From positions 1,488,001 through 1,552,000 of the forward strand of contig CBDCIZ010000003.1 in NCBI GenBank assembly GCA_965217685.1: 64,000 nt of DNA, read 5' to 3'. The DNA comes from Aurantimonas sp965217685 (GTDB lineage: Bacteria; Pseudomonadota; Alphaproteobacteria; Rhizobiales; Rhizobiaceae). The translations under genes were made by a program, and so were the position numbers. How positions within the stretch are numbered: the stretch's first letter is position 1; each line of letters starts with the position of its first letter. A model generated the notes under the pieces. That model worked only from the letters and a program-made list of their open reading frames with translations. It was not told the origin of the DNA and made no database searches. This document shows, one piece after another, positions 50,644 to 60,020 of the stretch.

Positions 50644-51429
50644 TCAGTAATACTGGCCCTGGCGATAGTCCCAGCTGGTGAAATGGTCGGCCATAAGGCT
50701 CATGATGCGATCGACGTCGAGCCCCTTGCGGATCAGCACCGGCGCCGGCGAGACGGAGCGCTCGCCCTTCTGCTCGGGGATCAGCTTGCCGTCGTCATCG
50801 ACCAAGGCGACCATGACGCCCTGCTCGTAGCGGGTGGTCTCGTCCTTGCCCGGCTGGATGGATGCGACGTAGTCGTTGGCCTCAATGATCATGTCGGCCT
50901 CGGTCTCGATGCGCTCGCCGACGCCCTCGACGAGGCCGCGATTGCCCTTGCCGGACGGGTTCGCCGAACTGGCGAAGGCAATCTTGCCGTGCTTGTTCCA
51001 CAGCGCCTCGGCCAGCTTTTCCGACGGGGTGCCGTAGCGGATGACGAAGCAACTGGTCGAGCGGGTGTCCATCATCAGTTCGCGCGAGCCGTCGTCGGGG
51101 ATGCGCGAAATCGCCTCCGGCTTCCAGGGCAGGATGCAGCCGAGCAGGATCTCCTGGTCCCAATGGGCCTGGTAGAAGGCCTCGATCTCGGGGGTCAGCT
51201 GGGCGAGCGTGCGCAATTCGTCCATCGAGCCGCACAGGACAACGCCCGGCTTGTTGCGCTTCCTCACCTTGGCGTCGAACTTGCGTTCGAGCCCGGCGCG
51301 ATCGGAGACCATGATGATGTAGCCGACCTTGGTCGGGCTGACGATCATGCCGCCGTTTCCGGAGAGGATCGTCAGGCCCTCGTCCTGAACGCCGCCGTTC
51401 CACTGGATGGTCTTGTCGCTCGCAGGCAT
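50644..51429 (-). CDS. Sua5/YciO/YrdC-like protein
   Basis: 261 residues from the ATG at 51429 (MPASDKTIQWNGG); a longer frame to 51549 adds non-conserved residues. The YrdC-type fold is suggested by a KRNKPGVVLCGSMDEL segment (family KRP pattern), SRIPDDGSRELM, CFVIRYG and the IAFASSANPSGKGNRG motif. True Sua5/TsaC enzymes make threonylcarbamoyl-AMP for tRNA t6A; this is a divergent paralogue group, so the function is uncertain. Confidence 0.75.
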   Translation of the reverse strand: MPASDKTIQWNGGVQDEGLTILSGNGGMIVSPTKVGYIIMVSDRAGLERKFDAKVRKRNKPGVVLCGSMDELRTLAQLTPEIEAFYQAHWDQEILLGCILPWKPEAISRIPDDGSRELMMDTRSTSCFVIRYGTPSEKLAEALWNKHGKIAFASSANPSGKGNRGLVEGVGERIETEADMIIEANDYVASIQPGKDETTRYEQGVMVALVDDDGKLIPEQKGERSVSPAPVLIRKGLDVDRIMSLMADHFTSWDYRQGQYY

Positions 51430-51552
51430 TCGCAACTCGCTCAAAAAAGGTCTTCGTTCGGATCGTTCGAGCCTGGCACGCAGCTCGAGGGATGCGAACG
51501 CGGTGCGTCCGCCGTCGCCTGATCGGGCCAGACAACGGTCATTTGGCAACGG

Positions 51553-51789
51553 TCATTTGGCGCTGGAATAAGCCGTCGCAAGCAACATTGAAAGAGTTAA
51601 ATAGGCCGCGACCAGGCAGGCCGCCCCGAACATGATCGCCGTCGGCGCGATGTCCCGGAAGAAGGCGGCGGCGACGACCAGATAGAACAGCGAGCTCACC
51701 ACCCCGAACGACCTCTCGGCCGTCGGGACGAGATTGCGCGCACCGCCGCTCAAGGCCGGCAGGAAGGCCGGCCGCAACATGCCGGCCAC
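51553..51789 (-). CDS. Small hypothetical membrane protein
   Basis: 78 residues with two hydrophobic segments (FGVVSSLFYLVVAAAFF and IMFGAACLVAAYLTLSMLL). No family recognised. It may be a real small membrane protein or chance, but its codon bias in the second half fits the genome. Confidence 0.35.
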   Translation of the reverse strand: MAGMLRPAFLPALSGGARNLVPTAERSFGVVSSLFYLVVAAAFFRDIAPTAIMFGAACLVAAYLTLSMLLATAYSSAK

Positions 51790-51840
51790 CGTCTGGTTCG
51801 ATCAGGCCGGCGGCGCTACGACATTGCCGGTGGTCGACGT

Positions 51841-53421
51841 TCAGAAGACCAGACGAATGCCTTTCACCGAAATCGCGATTTCCTTGAAGACACCGGACAG
51901 CTGCGCGGCCGTGGTGACGGGATGGAACATGTCGTCCTCGCCGGCGCAGGATTTCAGCAGAGCATCGTCGCCGGTGATCAGGCGTACGGTGTAGATGTCC
52001 ATCCCCATCGCCTTGGCGTTGGTGCAGGCCAATAGGGTTCGCGCATTGATCTGGAGGCGCTGGTCCGAACCCATCGAGCGGTTCTGCGTGTTGAGACCGT
52101 CGGTCAGGACGATCATCACCTTGCGCACCTTAGGGTCGGTTCGCGCGCCCGTCATTGGGGCGGCTGTCGTCATCGCCTCCATCCCCCATTGCACGCCGAT
52201 CGTGATGTTGGTGTTTCCTGCAGGCTGCAACTTCTGCGCCGCCGCGTTCATGGCATTGAGGTCCTTGGTCAGGGCGGTGACCGGCTGCAGCGATCCATTG
52301 GCACAGCCGGATTCGGTATACTTGGTGTCCCTGTTCGTCAGCACCATAGGGTCTGACTGGACGTCGTAAGGCTGCGTGCGGTCGACGAAACATTTTGGCC
52401 AGGGGCCGGGAAACTGCGAAATCAGGTCGTTATTGGCCGTCTCCAGGTTGTTGGCCTTGCTGTCAACAGGGGTCGTGCCGGCGATGATGTCGAAGATGAA
52501 CTCGGATGACCTCGTATATAACCATGTGCAGCCGAAGAAGCAGAACGCGCTGCCTTCGTCGCGTTTGATCTTGAAACGATTGCCACTTGTATAGGCAGCG
52601 TATCGATAGAAGTCGCCGCCATAGTAGACAATCCGATCGGTGCCATTCTTGAAGCCGGAGGAGTTCGCATTGCAGTAGTTGCGATCGACCGCAAAGACCA
52701 TCTTGGTGCAATCGACGACGGGCGCGGCAGTGCTCTTGTTGTCCAGGCAGGCCTGCTTGTCCAGCGGATCGGTCAACGTGTTGCAGTTGGTCGTGCCGAA
52801 CGGATTGGGAGCGAGCGTGTCGGTGATCGTGCCGAACAGTGACTGGGTCGCTCTCACCTGCGAATCGAAGGGTACGAGGGCGACTTGCGTCGCGTCGTTG
52901 GACTTGAAGTTGCCGAGGAACAGCGTGACCGCCTTCTTCAATTCCACCATGCGGTTGTCGTCGGCCATCGAGCCCGACGAATCGAGCACGAGAACGATGT
53001 CGATCGGCGAGTTGGCGGTCGTCGCGGCGGCCTTGATCGAGCCGGCGAAATAATCGATGCGAATGAGCTTCAGGAAGTTGTTGTCGGTCTTGTAGTCAGC
53101 GCTGTAGACGTAGTTCGCGCCTTCGAGCTTCAGCGAGGTGTTCGACGCCGTCACGCCCTTGGCATTCTGCGCGAAGATCAGGTCGGCGTCCTTTTTGCGG
53201 ACCGCTTCGTCGGTGCCGGAATAGGCGACGGCCGCGAGCGCGGCGGCGTCGGCCGCCGATTGCGCGACGCTTCGGGCCCGATACGCCGAGCTCAGGTCGA
53301 TGGCGCCGCCGATGCTGACGATCATCGGGATCGCGGCCAGCGCCGAGATGATCGCGACGTTGCCGCGGCGATCGCCGGGCAGGCGCCGCAGCGCGTTTGC
53401 GAGTGTCTGGAGGACGGTCAT
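51841..53421 (-). CDS. TadG-like protein: Tad pseudopilin N-terminus with von Willebrand factor A domain
   Basis: 526 residues. A type IV-pilin-like N-terminus (DRRGNVAIISALAAIPMIVS with one membrane helix) is followed by a VWA domain whose metal site is VLVLDSSGSMADD, and by later conserved parts (IVLTDGLNTQN). Such proteins are exported or membrane-anchored components associated with Tad pili or cell-surface adhesion. The mid part has several Cys-rich loops. It follows two TadE-like genes on the same strand across a 174-base gap. Confidence 0.87.
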   Translation of the reverse strand: MTVLQTLANALRRLPGDRRGNVAIISALAAIPMIVSIGGAIDLSSAYRARSVAQSAADAAALAAVAYSGTDEAVRKKDADLIFAQNAKGVTASNTSLKLEGANYVYSADYKTDNNFLKLIRIDYFAGSIKAAATTANSPIDIVLVLDSSGSMADDNRMVELKKAVTLFLGNFKSNDATQVALVPFDSQVRATQSLFGTITDTLAPNPFGTTNCNTLTDPLDKQACLDNKSTAAPVVDCTKMVFAVDRNYCNANSSGFKNGTDRIVYYGGDFYRYAAYTSGNRFKIKRDEGSAFCFFGCTWLYTRSSEFIFDIIAGTTPVDSKANNLETANNDLISQFPGPWPKCFVDRTQPYDVQSDPMVLTNRDTKYTESGCANGSLQPVTALTKDLNAMNAAAQKLQPAGNTNITIGVQWGMEAMTTAAPMTGARTDPKVRKVMIVLTDGLNTQNRSMGSDQRLQINARTLLACTNAKAMGMDIYTVRLITGDDALLKSCAGEDDMFHPVTTAAQLSGVFKEIAISVKGIRLVF

Positions 53422-53595
53422 CCGGGCCCTATCGATCGAAGTTCAATCGGCGCAGAATAGGCGGCCACCTTTTAAGATTGCCTTGTTTCGGACGTGAAAT
53501 TTCTTCGTTTATGCCGGAATGCGCAGATGACGATCCATTACGCATGCCCTTCGCCCGAACGCCGCGCGCGCCAACCAGGATGCGGCTCGTCAAGC

Positions 53596-54156
53596 CTATT
53601 TGCAGTCACCGCAGGTCACCTGATCGCTGCGCCGGGTCCGATTGATCGCCAGACCCGTCAGCGTGACCGGGTGCGAAATCACGACGCCGCCGAGCGGCTG
53701 ATAGGGATAGGAGGCCTGCGTGACGACCACGAAGGAGGCCTTGGAGGCGCTGAACTGTCCGAGTGCCTTGATAGCGGCCGGTGTGGGCTTCGGTGAACCG
53801 TCGTTGGAATAGGACCATACGATCTCCGGATCGTCGGCCCCTTTTTCCTGGACCCCGGTGATCTGAAGGTGAAGGGACGAATAGTCGTAGGGGATCAGGA
53901 TGGCATCCGCGATCCGGAACATGCCGTCCATATCGGCTTTTTTCACCGATTGCTCCCGGGTCACGAGATCCGAAACGTCCGACGTGATCTGGCTGACCTT
54001 GTGCTGCAGGGTCACGGCGAACCGCACTTCCGACGCCCCGAGATAAAGCAGCATCAAGACCGGCGCGATGAAGGCGAATTCGATCGCCGCGACTCCCTTT
54101 ACGTCGCACGCGAAGCGGGACAACATCCTGGCGATTCGTCTTTGGGACACGCTCAT
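53596..54156 (-). CDS. TadE-like pseudopilin protein
   Basis: 186 residues. A short cytoplasmic basic stretch is followed by GVAAIEFAFIAPVLMLLYLGASE, the TadE signature with the conserved Glu five residues into the hydrophobic segment. The rest is a periplasmic domain ending in a CGDC pair. The start at 54156 overlaps the upstream gene stop (ATGA). Thought to help pilus assembly or to form minor pilins. Confidence 0.82.
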   Translation of the reverse strand: MSVSQRRIARMLSRFACDVKGVAAIEFAFIAPVLMLLYLGASEVRFAVTLQHKVSQITSDVSDLVTREQSVKKADMDGMFRIADAILIPYDYSSLHLQITGVQEKGADDPEIVWSYSNDGSPKPTPAAIKALGQFSASKASFVVVTQASYPYQPLGGVVISHPVTLTGLAINRTRRSDQVTCGDCK

Positions 54157-54722
54157 TCGAACGGCTCCGTCTTGAACGCCGTCGTGGAAGCCATCAGGTA
54201 GTTGCCGCTCTTCAGGCTCGACAGCGCCTTCGACATCACGTCGGTATAGACCGGCCACTCGTAATAGACCCGCAGCGCCATGATCTGGTTGGCGCCACCG
54301 GCCGTGTAGCCGAAGCCGGATTCATCGAGTTTGCCGTTCCTGATCGGGGCGACGATCGGGATATCGGAATATTTCGCGTATGCCGTCAGGTCGATCTTGA
54401 ACTTCGAGCACTCGAAGAAGACGCTGTAGCCACAAAGCGCCGTTCTGAACGCGGCGAGATCGAAGCCCCCGCTAGCCATTTGCCCGGTGCGAACTTCGCG
54501 GGCCGCCTGCTTGACGGCGTTCTGCATGGTGGTGTCGCCGATGAAGACCATTCCGGTTTCGACCAGACTGAACAGGATCGCGAAAAACGGCAGCGCGACG
54601 AAAGCGAACTCGACCGCCGCGGCGCCGCTGCGCGAGCGACCGAAGCGCCGCGCCGTCCGGATGACCCCGGCCGGGGGCGCCACGTCTCGGCACAGCCGAG
54701 GACAGCGTGAAGATGAAAGCAT
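54153..54722 (-). CDS. TadE-like pseudopilin protein
   Basis: About 189 residues. The motif GAAAVEFAFVALPFFAILFS is the TadE pseudopilin signature. The start is uncertain: the ATG at 54722 is the closest plausible start to the motif, and a longer frame extends to 54836. It is translationally coupled to the next TadE-like gene. An inverted repeat CATCGAT/ATCGATG at 54901-54922 may belong to its promoter region. Confidence 0.78.
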   Translation of the reverse strand: MLSSSRCPRLCRDVAPPAGVIRTARRFGRSRSGAAAVEFAFVALPFFAILFSLVETGMVFIGDTTMQNAVKQAAREVRTGQMASGGFDLAAFRTALCGYSVFFECSKFKIDLTAYAKYSDIPIVAPIRNGKLDESGFGYTAGGANQIMALRVYYEWPVYTDVMSKALSSLKSGNYLMASTTAFKTEPFE

Positions 54723-54962
54723 TCGCGCCAACCGCCGCGGCAGCGCCCGAACCCGGCCGCTTGCCCGGCCGGACAGGCGGCGACCCGCCTCGAAGCCCGG
54801 CCTGTTGTTGCGATATGGGGGCGATGACATGGGCAAGCGGTCCGGACCAGTTCGATCCTACACCTACGCCTGAACGTTTTCGGCTTCGTAAAGAGCGCGG
54901 CATCGATTTGCGACGATCGATGATTCGCCTGTTAATCCCGTCATATCAACCGCACGGCCGCG

Positions 54963-55580
54963 TCATTCGCCTGGCTGCGTGACCCGCCGAAGCGTGAGAT
55001 TGATGCGCCCGCCCTTCTTCAGGAGCATCGAGGTTGCGGGATAGATCCTGTCGACGCCGTGATAGCAGAGCCGGCCCTCGCCGCCGAGCACGACCACGTC
55101 GCCGGACTTCAACCTGATCGACGTCGTGCGCCCGCCGCGGGTCGTCTCGCCGACGCGAAACAGGCAATCGTCGCCCAGCGATACGGAGACGACGGGTGCG
55201 GCGAGATCGGTCTCGTCGCGGTCCTGATGCAGGCCCATCCGGGCGCTCTCCTCGTAGAAATTGACGAGACAGGCCTGTGGCGGGTGGGCATAGGCGGCAA
55301 GCGCCGCCCAAAGCTCGGTCAGTGCCGCCGGCAGGGGCGGCCAGGGCACGTCGGTGACCGGATGGTTCGGCTGGTAGCGATAGCCCGCCTTGTCGGCGAC
55401 CCAGCCGAGCGGCCCGCAATTGGTCATGCGCACCGAAAGGGGCTTTCCCGTGCGGGGCATGGCCGGCTGAAACAGCGGGGCTTGCAACACCACCTGGCGA
55501 ATCTGCTCGACGAGCGCCTTCTGGGCCTCGCGATCGAGATGGCCGGGAATGTGCCGGACGCCTTTTGGCAGGACGTTCAT
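54963..55580 (-). CDS. alkB: Alpha-ketoglutarate-dependent dioxygenase AlkB
   Basis: 205 residues. It repairs 1-methyladenine and 3-methylcytosine in DNA by oxidative demethylation. The iron ligands are the His and Asp of GLHQDRDE and the His of CYHGVDRIYP; the oxoglutarate-binding Arg residues are in RINLTLRRV. The ATG at 55580 is preferred over the frame start at 55670 because it is preceded by a G-rich stretch and gives the family length. It is a single gene, not part of an ada operon. Confidence 0.93.
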   Translation of the reverse strand: MNVLPKGVRHIPGHLDREAQKALVEQIRQVVLQAPLFQPAMPRTGKPLSVRMTNCGPLGWVADKAGYRYQPNHPVTDVPWPPLPAALTELWAALAAYAHPPQACLVNFYEESARMGLHQDRDETDLAAPVVSVSLGDDCLFRVGETTRGGRTTSIRLKSGDVVVLGGEGRLCYHGVDRIYPATSMLLKKGGRINLTLRRVTQPGE

Positions 55581-55673
55581 GGGGGACGACCTATCGCGGT
55601 GGGGCGGAAAGGGAAACCCGATATGCTGGACGTGCGGCGGCGTCAGCCACCCCGCCCGCTGCGACGCCATGCT

Positions 55674-56606
55674 TCATCCCGCTTGGCCGTCCACCCGGCC
55701 GTGCTCGGCCAGATGATCGAGCAATGCCAGAAAACGTGCCGGCAGCGCCGCCGCGCCGCCGACATAAACGGCATGCACCGCTTCCCGGTCGCCGGGATTG
55801 GCGTCGTCGAGAAGCGTGACGAGCCGACCGGCGGCCAAATCGTCCTGCAGCTGATAGGTCGGCAGCCGCGCCGGGCCGGCGCCGGCGAGCGCAAGGTGGC
55901 GAGCCGCCTCCGCGTCGCTCGCGACAAGCCGCCCGTCCACCGGCAGGAGCATGATCTGCAACCCCTTTCCGGTCAGGAGCGGCCAGCCCTTGACGGCGCG
56001 CGCATGGTCGAAACCGATCCGCTCGTGCCGTGCCAGGGCGTCGATCGTTTCGGGCAGGCCGTGGGCCGCGATCCAGGCGGGCGCGGCGACGATTGCCATT
56101 GGCGATGCTCCCAGTTTACGCGCCAGCGGGTTGGCGCCGGCCACCGGACCGGAGCGGATCGCGATGTCGGCGCGCGCCTCGTCGAGGTCGACCCCGGGAA
56201 AGCCCGGTGGGATCTCGATGCGGATCTCGCGATAGCTTGCCAGAAAGGCCGGCAGGATCGGCGCGAGGATATGGGTGAGATAGGCCGCGCTCGCGCTGAT
56301 CCTGACGGTGCCGGCGACGCGCTCGCCCGTGCCGGCCGACATCTCCGCTTCGTCGAGATCGGCAAGGATGCGCAGCGCGCGCTCGTAATAGGCTGTGCCC
56401 GCGGGCGTCAGCGCGAAGCTGCGGGTGGTGCGCAGGACCAGTTTCGTCCCGAGCCGCGTTTCCATCCGCGAAACCAGCTTGCTCACCGCCGAGGCCGTCA
56501 GCCCCGCCGCGCGCGCCGCGGCCGAAAAGCCGCCCGCTTCGACCACCCGCACGAACATGTCCATTTCGCCGAAGCGGTTGATCGCGCCGCGCCGCGCTGT
56601 GGTCAT
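55674..56606 (-). CDS. LysR family transcriptional regulator
   Basis: 310 residues. The helix-turn-helix is FVRVVEAGGFSAAARAAGLTASAVSKLVSRME (key part FSAAARAAGLTASAVSKL), followed by the LysR substrate domain. The sequence resembles the subgroup with unlinked targets (PA0477/AaeR-like). It is not divergent from a metabolic gene, so its target cannot be told from position. The start at 56606 gives the family length. Confidence 0.88.
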   Translation of the reverse strand: MTTARRGAINRFGEMDMFVRVVEAGGFSAAARAAGLTASAVSKLVSRMETRLGTKLVLRTTRSFALTPAGTAYYERALRILADLDEAEMSAGTGERVAGTVRISASAAYLTHILAPILPAFLASYREIRIEIPPGFPGVDLDEARADIAIRSGPVAGANPLARKLGASPMAIVAAPAWIAAHGLPETIDALARHERIGFDHARAVKGWPLLTGKGLQIMLLPVDGRLVASDAEAARHLALAGAGPARLPTYQLQDDLAAGRLVTLLDDANPGDREAVHAVYVGGAAALPARFLALLDHLAEHGRVDGQAG

Positions 56607-56676
56607 GGCCGGCACCGGACGCCGCCGCCTTGCCCCGCCGGCATCGGCCGTTGGTCCGAAGGGAACTTGCCCTTCG

Positions 56677-57387
56677 TCAGGACAGGTAGCCCATCTGAGC
56701 GGCCATCGCGACGGCATGCGTGCGGTTGGAGGCGCCGATCTTGCGCTGCGCCGTCGTGAAATATTGCGAGACCGTGTATTCCGACAGCGACAGGATGGTG
56801 CCGATTTCGGACGAGGTCTTGCCGAGCATGGCGAGTTTCAGGCAGTCGCGTTCGCGCACGGAAAGAGGGTTGTTGCGGCGGTTCTCCTCGAAATTCGCCG
56901 CCGCGAGCATGCCGAACAGGGCGAAGGCGAAAAGATGCAGCTCGCGCAGCGCGCCTTCGTCGAGGTCGCAACGGGTGCCGGCGAAGGACAGGGCGCCATT
57001 GAAGGCCGTCAGCCCGTGGACGGGCAAGAGCACCCCGGCGAGATAGTCCTCGCTCTCGAGGAAGCGCGCGGCGGGCGAGGGATCGATCTCGTCGGCGCCG
57101 TAGAGCGTGTCGATGTCCCAGACGAAGGGCATCGGATCGGTCTTCAGGGAGCCGACCACGATCTTGTAGCGGTGCAGGCCGAGCTGATCGTAGGCGCGGG
57201 AAAAGCTGTCCGACCAGTTCGACATCAGCAGCCGCGTCGCCATGCCGCCGTCGTCCGTCGAGGGCAGGGTGAAGACGGCGGCATGGGAGAAATCGAGATC
57301 GGCGGCAACGTCCTCGAGAAGCCGTGCGAGCGCGTCGACCTCCCAGGGCGCTTCAATGCCGCAGAGCCGTGCGAGCGCGCCGATCAT
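56677..57387 (-). CDS. LuxR family regulator with autoinducer-binding-like domain
   Basis: 236 residues from the ATG at 57387. The N-terminal half has the general layout of the autoinducer-binding domain, with HRYKIVVGSLKTDPMPFVWDID as core (key residues Tyr, Asp-Pro and Trp present). The C-terminal helix-turn-helix is LSVRERDCLKLAMLGKTSSEI and following, of the LuxR/FixJ type. No luxI-type synthase gene is in the window, so it may be a solo receptor. Upstream residues of a longer frame are not conserved. Confidence 0.82.
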   Translation of the reverse strand: MIGALARLCGIEAPWEVDALARLLEDVAADLDFSHAAVFTLPSTDDGGMATRLLMSNWSDSFSRAYDQLGLHRYKIVVGSLKTDPMPFVWDIDTLYGADEIDPSPAARFLESEDYLAGVLLPVHGLTAFNGALSFAGTRCDLDEGALRELHLFAFALFGMLAAANFEENRRNNPLSVRERDCLKLAMLGKTSSEIGTILSLSEYTVSQYFTTAQRKIGASNRTHAVAMAAQMGYLS

Positions 57388-57978
57388 GGTCCGAACCTTG
57401 CGGCGCGGCACGGCGTGGGCGTTCGCAGTCCGGACGCCGAACCGGCCGAACCCGCCGACGTCGAGAAGATTTTCGCATCGACCATCGAACGCACAGGGCA
57501 AGCCGCAAGGGCCGACGTTTCGCCCTCGCCGCACAGGACATCGGCGCGCACGGCGGTCGGATCGGTCAAGGCCATCGATGGCGGCATCGGCGGGTGTGCC
57601 CTCGCGCTGTCTTCGGTGAAACGACTTGTGCGCCAGTCTTGTGTCGATAGCGCCGATTCGAAGCGTCGCCATCTTGGGCGTGATGGCCGCAAGATTGTAG
57701 TCCTGACTTCGATCCCTGCACGGCTTTTTCGAGCAAAGCACCGCGCGGATCACTCGCGGCCTTGTGCGAGACGGCCCTGCCTTGCGGGCGGCGTCGATCC
57801 GGTCGCCGGGTGGCAAGAGCGGACCCAAGCTCCCATCTAGCGACAGACGAATTCAAGCCCGGCGTGACCGGAGCGGCTTCGCCGGTCGCCTCCTTCAGCC
57901 GGGGAACGACTGCCCGCGAGCCTCCTCTCCCCGCGACTCTCCCCGCGACCGGGCGCATCCGAAAGAAGCGTGACTGAC
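57388..57978. other. Divergent intergenic region luxR-type gene / hslU
   Basis: About 590 bases. No gene is supported; frames on both strands are Arg-rich. It should contain the heat-shock promoter of hslU, but no box could be placed with confidence. Confidence 0.5.
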
Positions 57979-59286
57979 ATGAGCGAATTTTCCCCCCGCG
58001 AGATCGTCTCCGAGCTCGACCGGCACATCATCGGCCAGAAAGACGCCAAGCGCGCCGTCGCAGTGGCGCTGCGCAACCGCTGGCGCCGTCAGCAGCTGGA
58101 GGGATCGCTGCGTGAGGAAGTGATGCCGAAGAACATTCTGATGATCGGACCGACGGGCGTCGGCAAGACCGAGATCTCCCGGCGTCTCGCGCGCCTTGCC
58201 GGCGCGCCCTTCCTGAAGGTCGAGGCGACCAAGTTCACCGAGGTCGGCTATGTCGGCCGCGACGTCGAGCAGATCATCCGCGACCTCGTCGAGATCGGCA
58301 TCGGCCTCGTGCGCGAGAAGAAGCGCGAGGAGGTCAAGGCCAAGGCCCATCAGGGCGCCGAGGACCGGGTGCTCGACGCCCTCGTCGGCAAGACCGCGTC
58401 GCCGGCCACCAGGGACTCGTTCCGCAAGAAGCTGCGCTCGGGCGAACTCGACGACAAGGAGATCGACGTCGAGGTGGCCGACAGCTCCAACCCGATGGGT
58501 GGCATGGAGATTCCCGGCATGCCGGGCGCCAATATCGGCGTGCTGAACCTCGGCGAGATGTTCGGCAAGATGGGCAACCGCACCAAGCAGCGCCGCACCT
58601 CCGTGCGCGAGAGCTACGACCTTCTGATCGGCGAGGAGAGCGACAAGCTCCTCGATCAGGAGCAGCTGGTGCGCGAGGCGGTGCAGTCGGTCGAGAACAA
58701 CGGCATCGTCTTCCTGGACGAGATCGACAAGGTCGCCAACAATTCGAGCCACAATGGCGGCGCCGGTGTTTCCCGCGAGGGCGTCCAGCGCGATCTCCTG
58801 CCGCTGGTCGAGGGCACGACGGTCGCCACCAAGCATGGGCCGGTGAAGACCGATCACATCCTGTTCATCGCCTCGGGCGCCTTCCACGTCTCGAAGCCCT
58901 CCGATCTGCTGCCGGAGTTGCAGGGCCGCCTGCCGATCCGCGTCGAGCTTCGGGCGCTGACCAAGGAAGACTTTCGCCGCATCCTCACCGAGACCGAGGC
59001 CTCGCTGATCAAGCAATATGTGGCGCTGATGAAGACCGAGAACGTCACCCTCGACATCACCGACGACGCCATCGACGCCATTGCCGACACGGCCGTGACC
59101 CTCAACGGCTCGATCGAGAACATCGGCGCCCGCCGGCTGCAGACGGTGATGGAGCGCGTCCTCGACGACATCTCGTTCGAGGCGCCCGACAAGTCCGGCG
59201 CCACCTACACGGTGGACGCCGCCTATGTGCACAAGGCGCTGGACGGCATCGCCGGCGACACGGATCTTTCGCGGTTCATTCTGTAG
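57979..59286 (+). CDS. hslU: ATP-dependent protease ATPase subunit
   Basis: 435 residues, AAA+ unfoldase that feeds substrates to HslV. Walker A is GPTGVGKTE, Walker B IVFLDEIDK; the GYVGRDVEQIIRDL pore-loop region, the I-domain and the C-terminal SRFIL tail that docks in HslV are all present. The ATG at 57979 gives MSEFSPREIVSELDR, the usual N-terminus; a GTG three codons earlier is less likely. It is 41 kb from hslV, an unusual split. Confidence 0.96.
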   Translation: MSEFSPREIVSELDRHIIGQKDAKRAVAVALRNRWRRQQLEGSLREEVMPKNILMIGPTGVGKTEISRRLARLAGAPFLKVEATKFTEVGYVGRDVEQIIRDLVEIGIGLVREKKREEVKAKAHQGAEDRVLDALVGKTASPATRDSFRKKLRSGELDDKEIDVEVADSSNPMGGMEIPGMPGANIGVLNLGEMFGKMGNRTKQRRTSVRESYDLLIGEESDKLLDQEQLVREAVQSVENNGIVFLDEIDKVANNSSHNGGAGVSREGVQRDLLPLVEGTTVATKHGPVKTDHILFIASGAFHVSKPSDLLPELQGRLPIRVELRALTKEDFRRILTETEASLIKQYVALMKTENVTLDITDDAIDAIADTAVTLNGSIENIGARRLQTVMERVLDDISFEAPDKSGATYTVDAAYVHKALDGIAGDTDLSRFIL

Positions 59287-59339
59287 GGGCGGCGAGCTAT
59301 AAGGGCGGCGAAGCAATCTGGTCGAACGGAGCAAGAGGC

Positions 59340-59792
59340 ATGGCGTCGTCGCGTGTCATTCTGGGGGCGGCGATCGCCGTCCTCGTCCTGGCCGCGGGCG
59401 CGGCGGTCGTCGTGGCCGGTGGCGGGCGGCCGCAATCGCCGGAGCCTTCGGCGGCGCAGCTCGCCGCGGCCGAAGCCCGTGTGCCGCCGAAGATGACCTT
59501 CCAGCCGGTCTTCGAGCCCTGCGCCCATTGCCACGAGATCGGCAAGGGCGCCCGCACCTCGTCGGGGCCGGTGTTAAACGGCGTCGTGGGTCGCAAGGCC
59601 GGCGCGCGCGACGACTATCCCTATTCGCAGGCGATGAAGGACTCGGGCCTCGTGTGGAACGAGGCCGATTTGCGGCAGTTTCTTCAAAGCCCGGGCGCCA
59701 TGGTGCCGGGCACGCGCATGGCCATCGGCGGCCTTTCCGACGATCGGATCGGCCCGCTGATCGAGTTTTTGAAGACCGCACCGGCTTCCTAG
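59340..59792 (+). CDS. Membrane-anchored c-type cytochrome
   Basis: 150 residues. A single N-terminal hydrophobic segment (signal anchor, about 7-27) is followed by a class I cytochrome c domain: haem-binding CAHCH near residue 61 and the distal Met ligand in VPGTRMAIGG. It resembles mitochondrial-type cytochrome c550/c552 such as CycM, an electron carrier from bc1 to the oxidase. It lies 53 bases after hslU. Confidence 0.88.
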   Translation: MASSRVILGAAIAVLVLAAGAAVVVAGGGRPQSPEPSAAQLAAAEARVPPKMTFQPVFEPCAHCHEIGKGARTSSGPVLNGVVGRKAGARDDYPYSQAMKDSGLVWNEADLRQFLQSPGAMVPGTRMAIGGLSDDRIGPLIEFLKTAPAS

Positions 59793-60020
59793 AAGCCGCG
59801 CTTGCGGACCCTCGAACGCCGCCCGTGAACCGTGCGTCCTGGCGGGCGACGAGATCCGCCTCGAATTCTGCTGCAGGACCGGCATGAAGGCGTTTCGGCA
59901 CATCCTGAAGGGTGGTGTCACGGGAGCAGGCGCCCTCGCGATAGTCGTTCAATCGTTGCTGATCCAGGCGGTGGCGTCGCGATCTGTCACGGGTCTGCGC
60001 TGATGCGTACGGCCGGTGCC

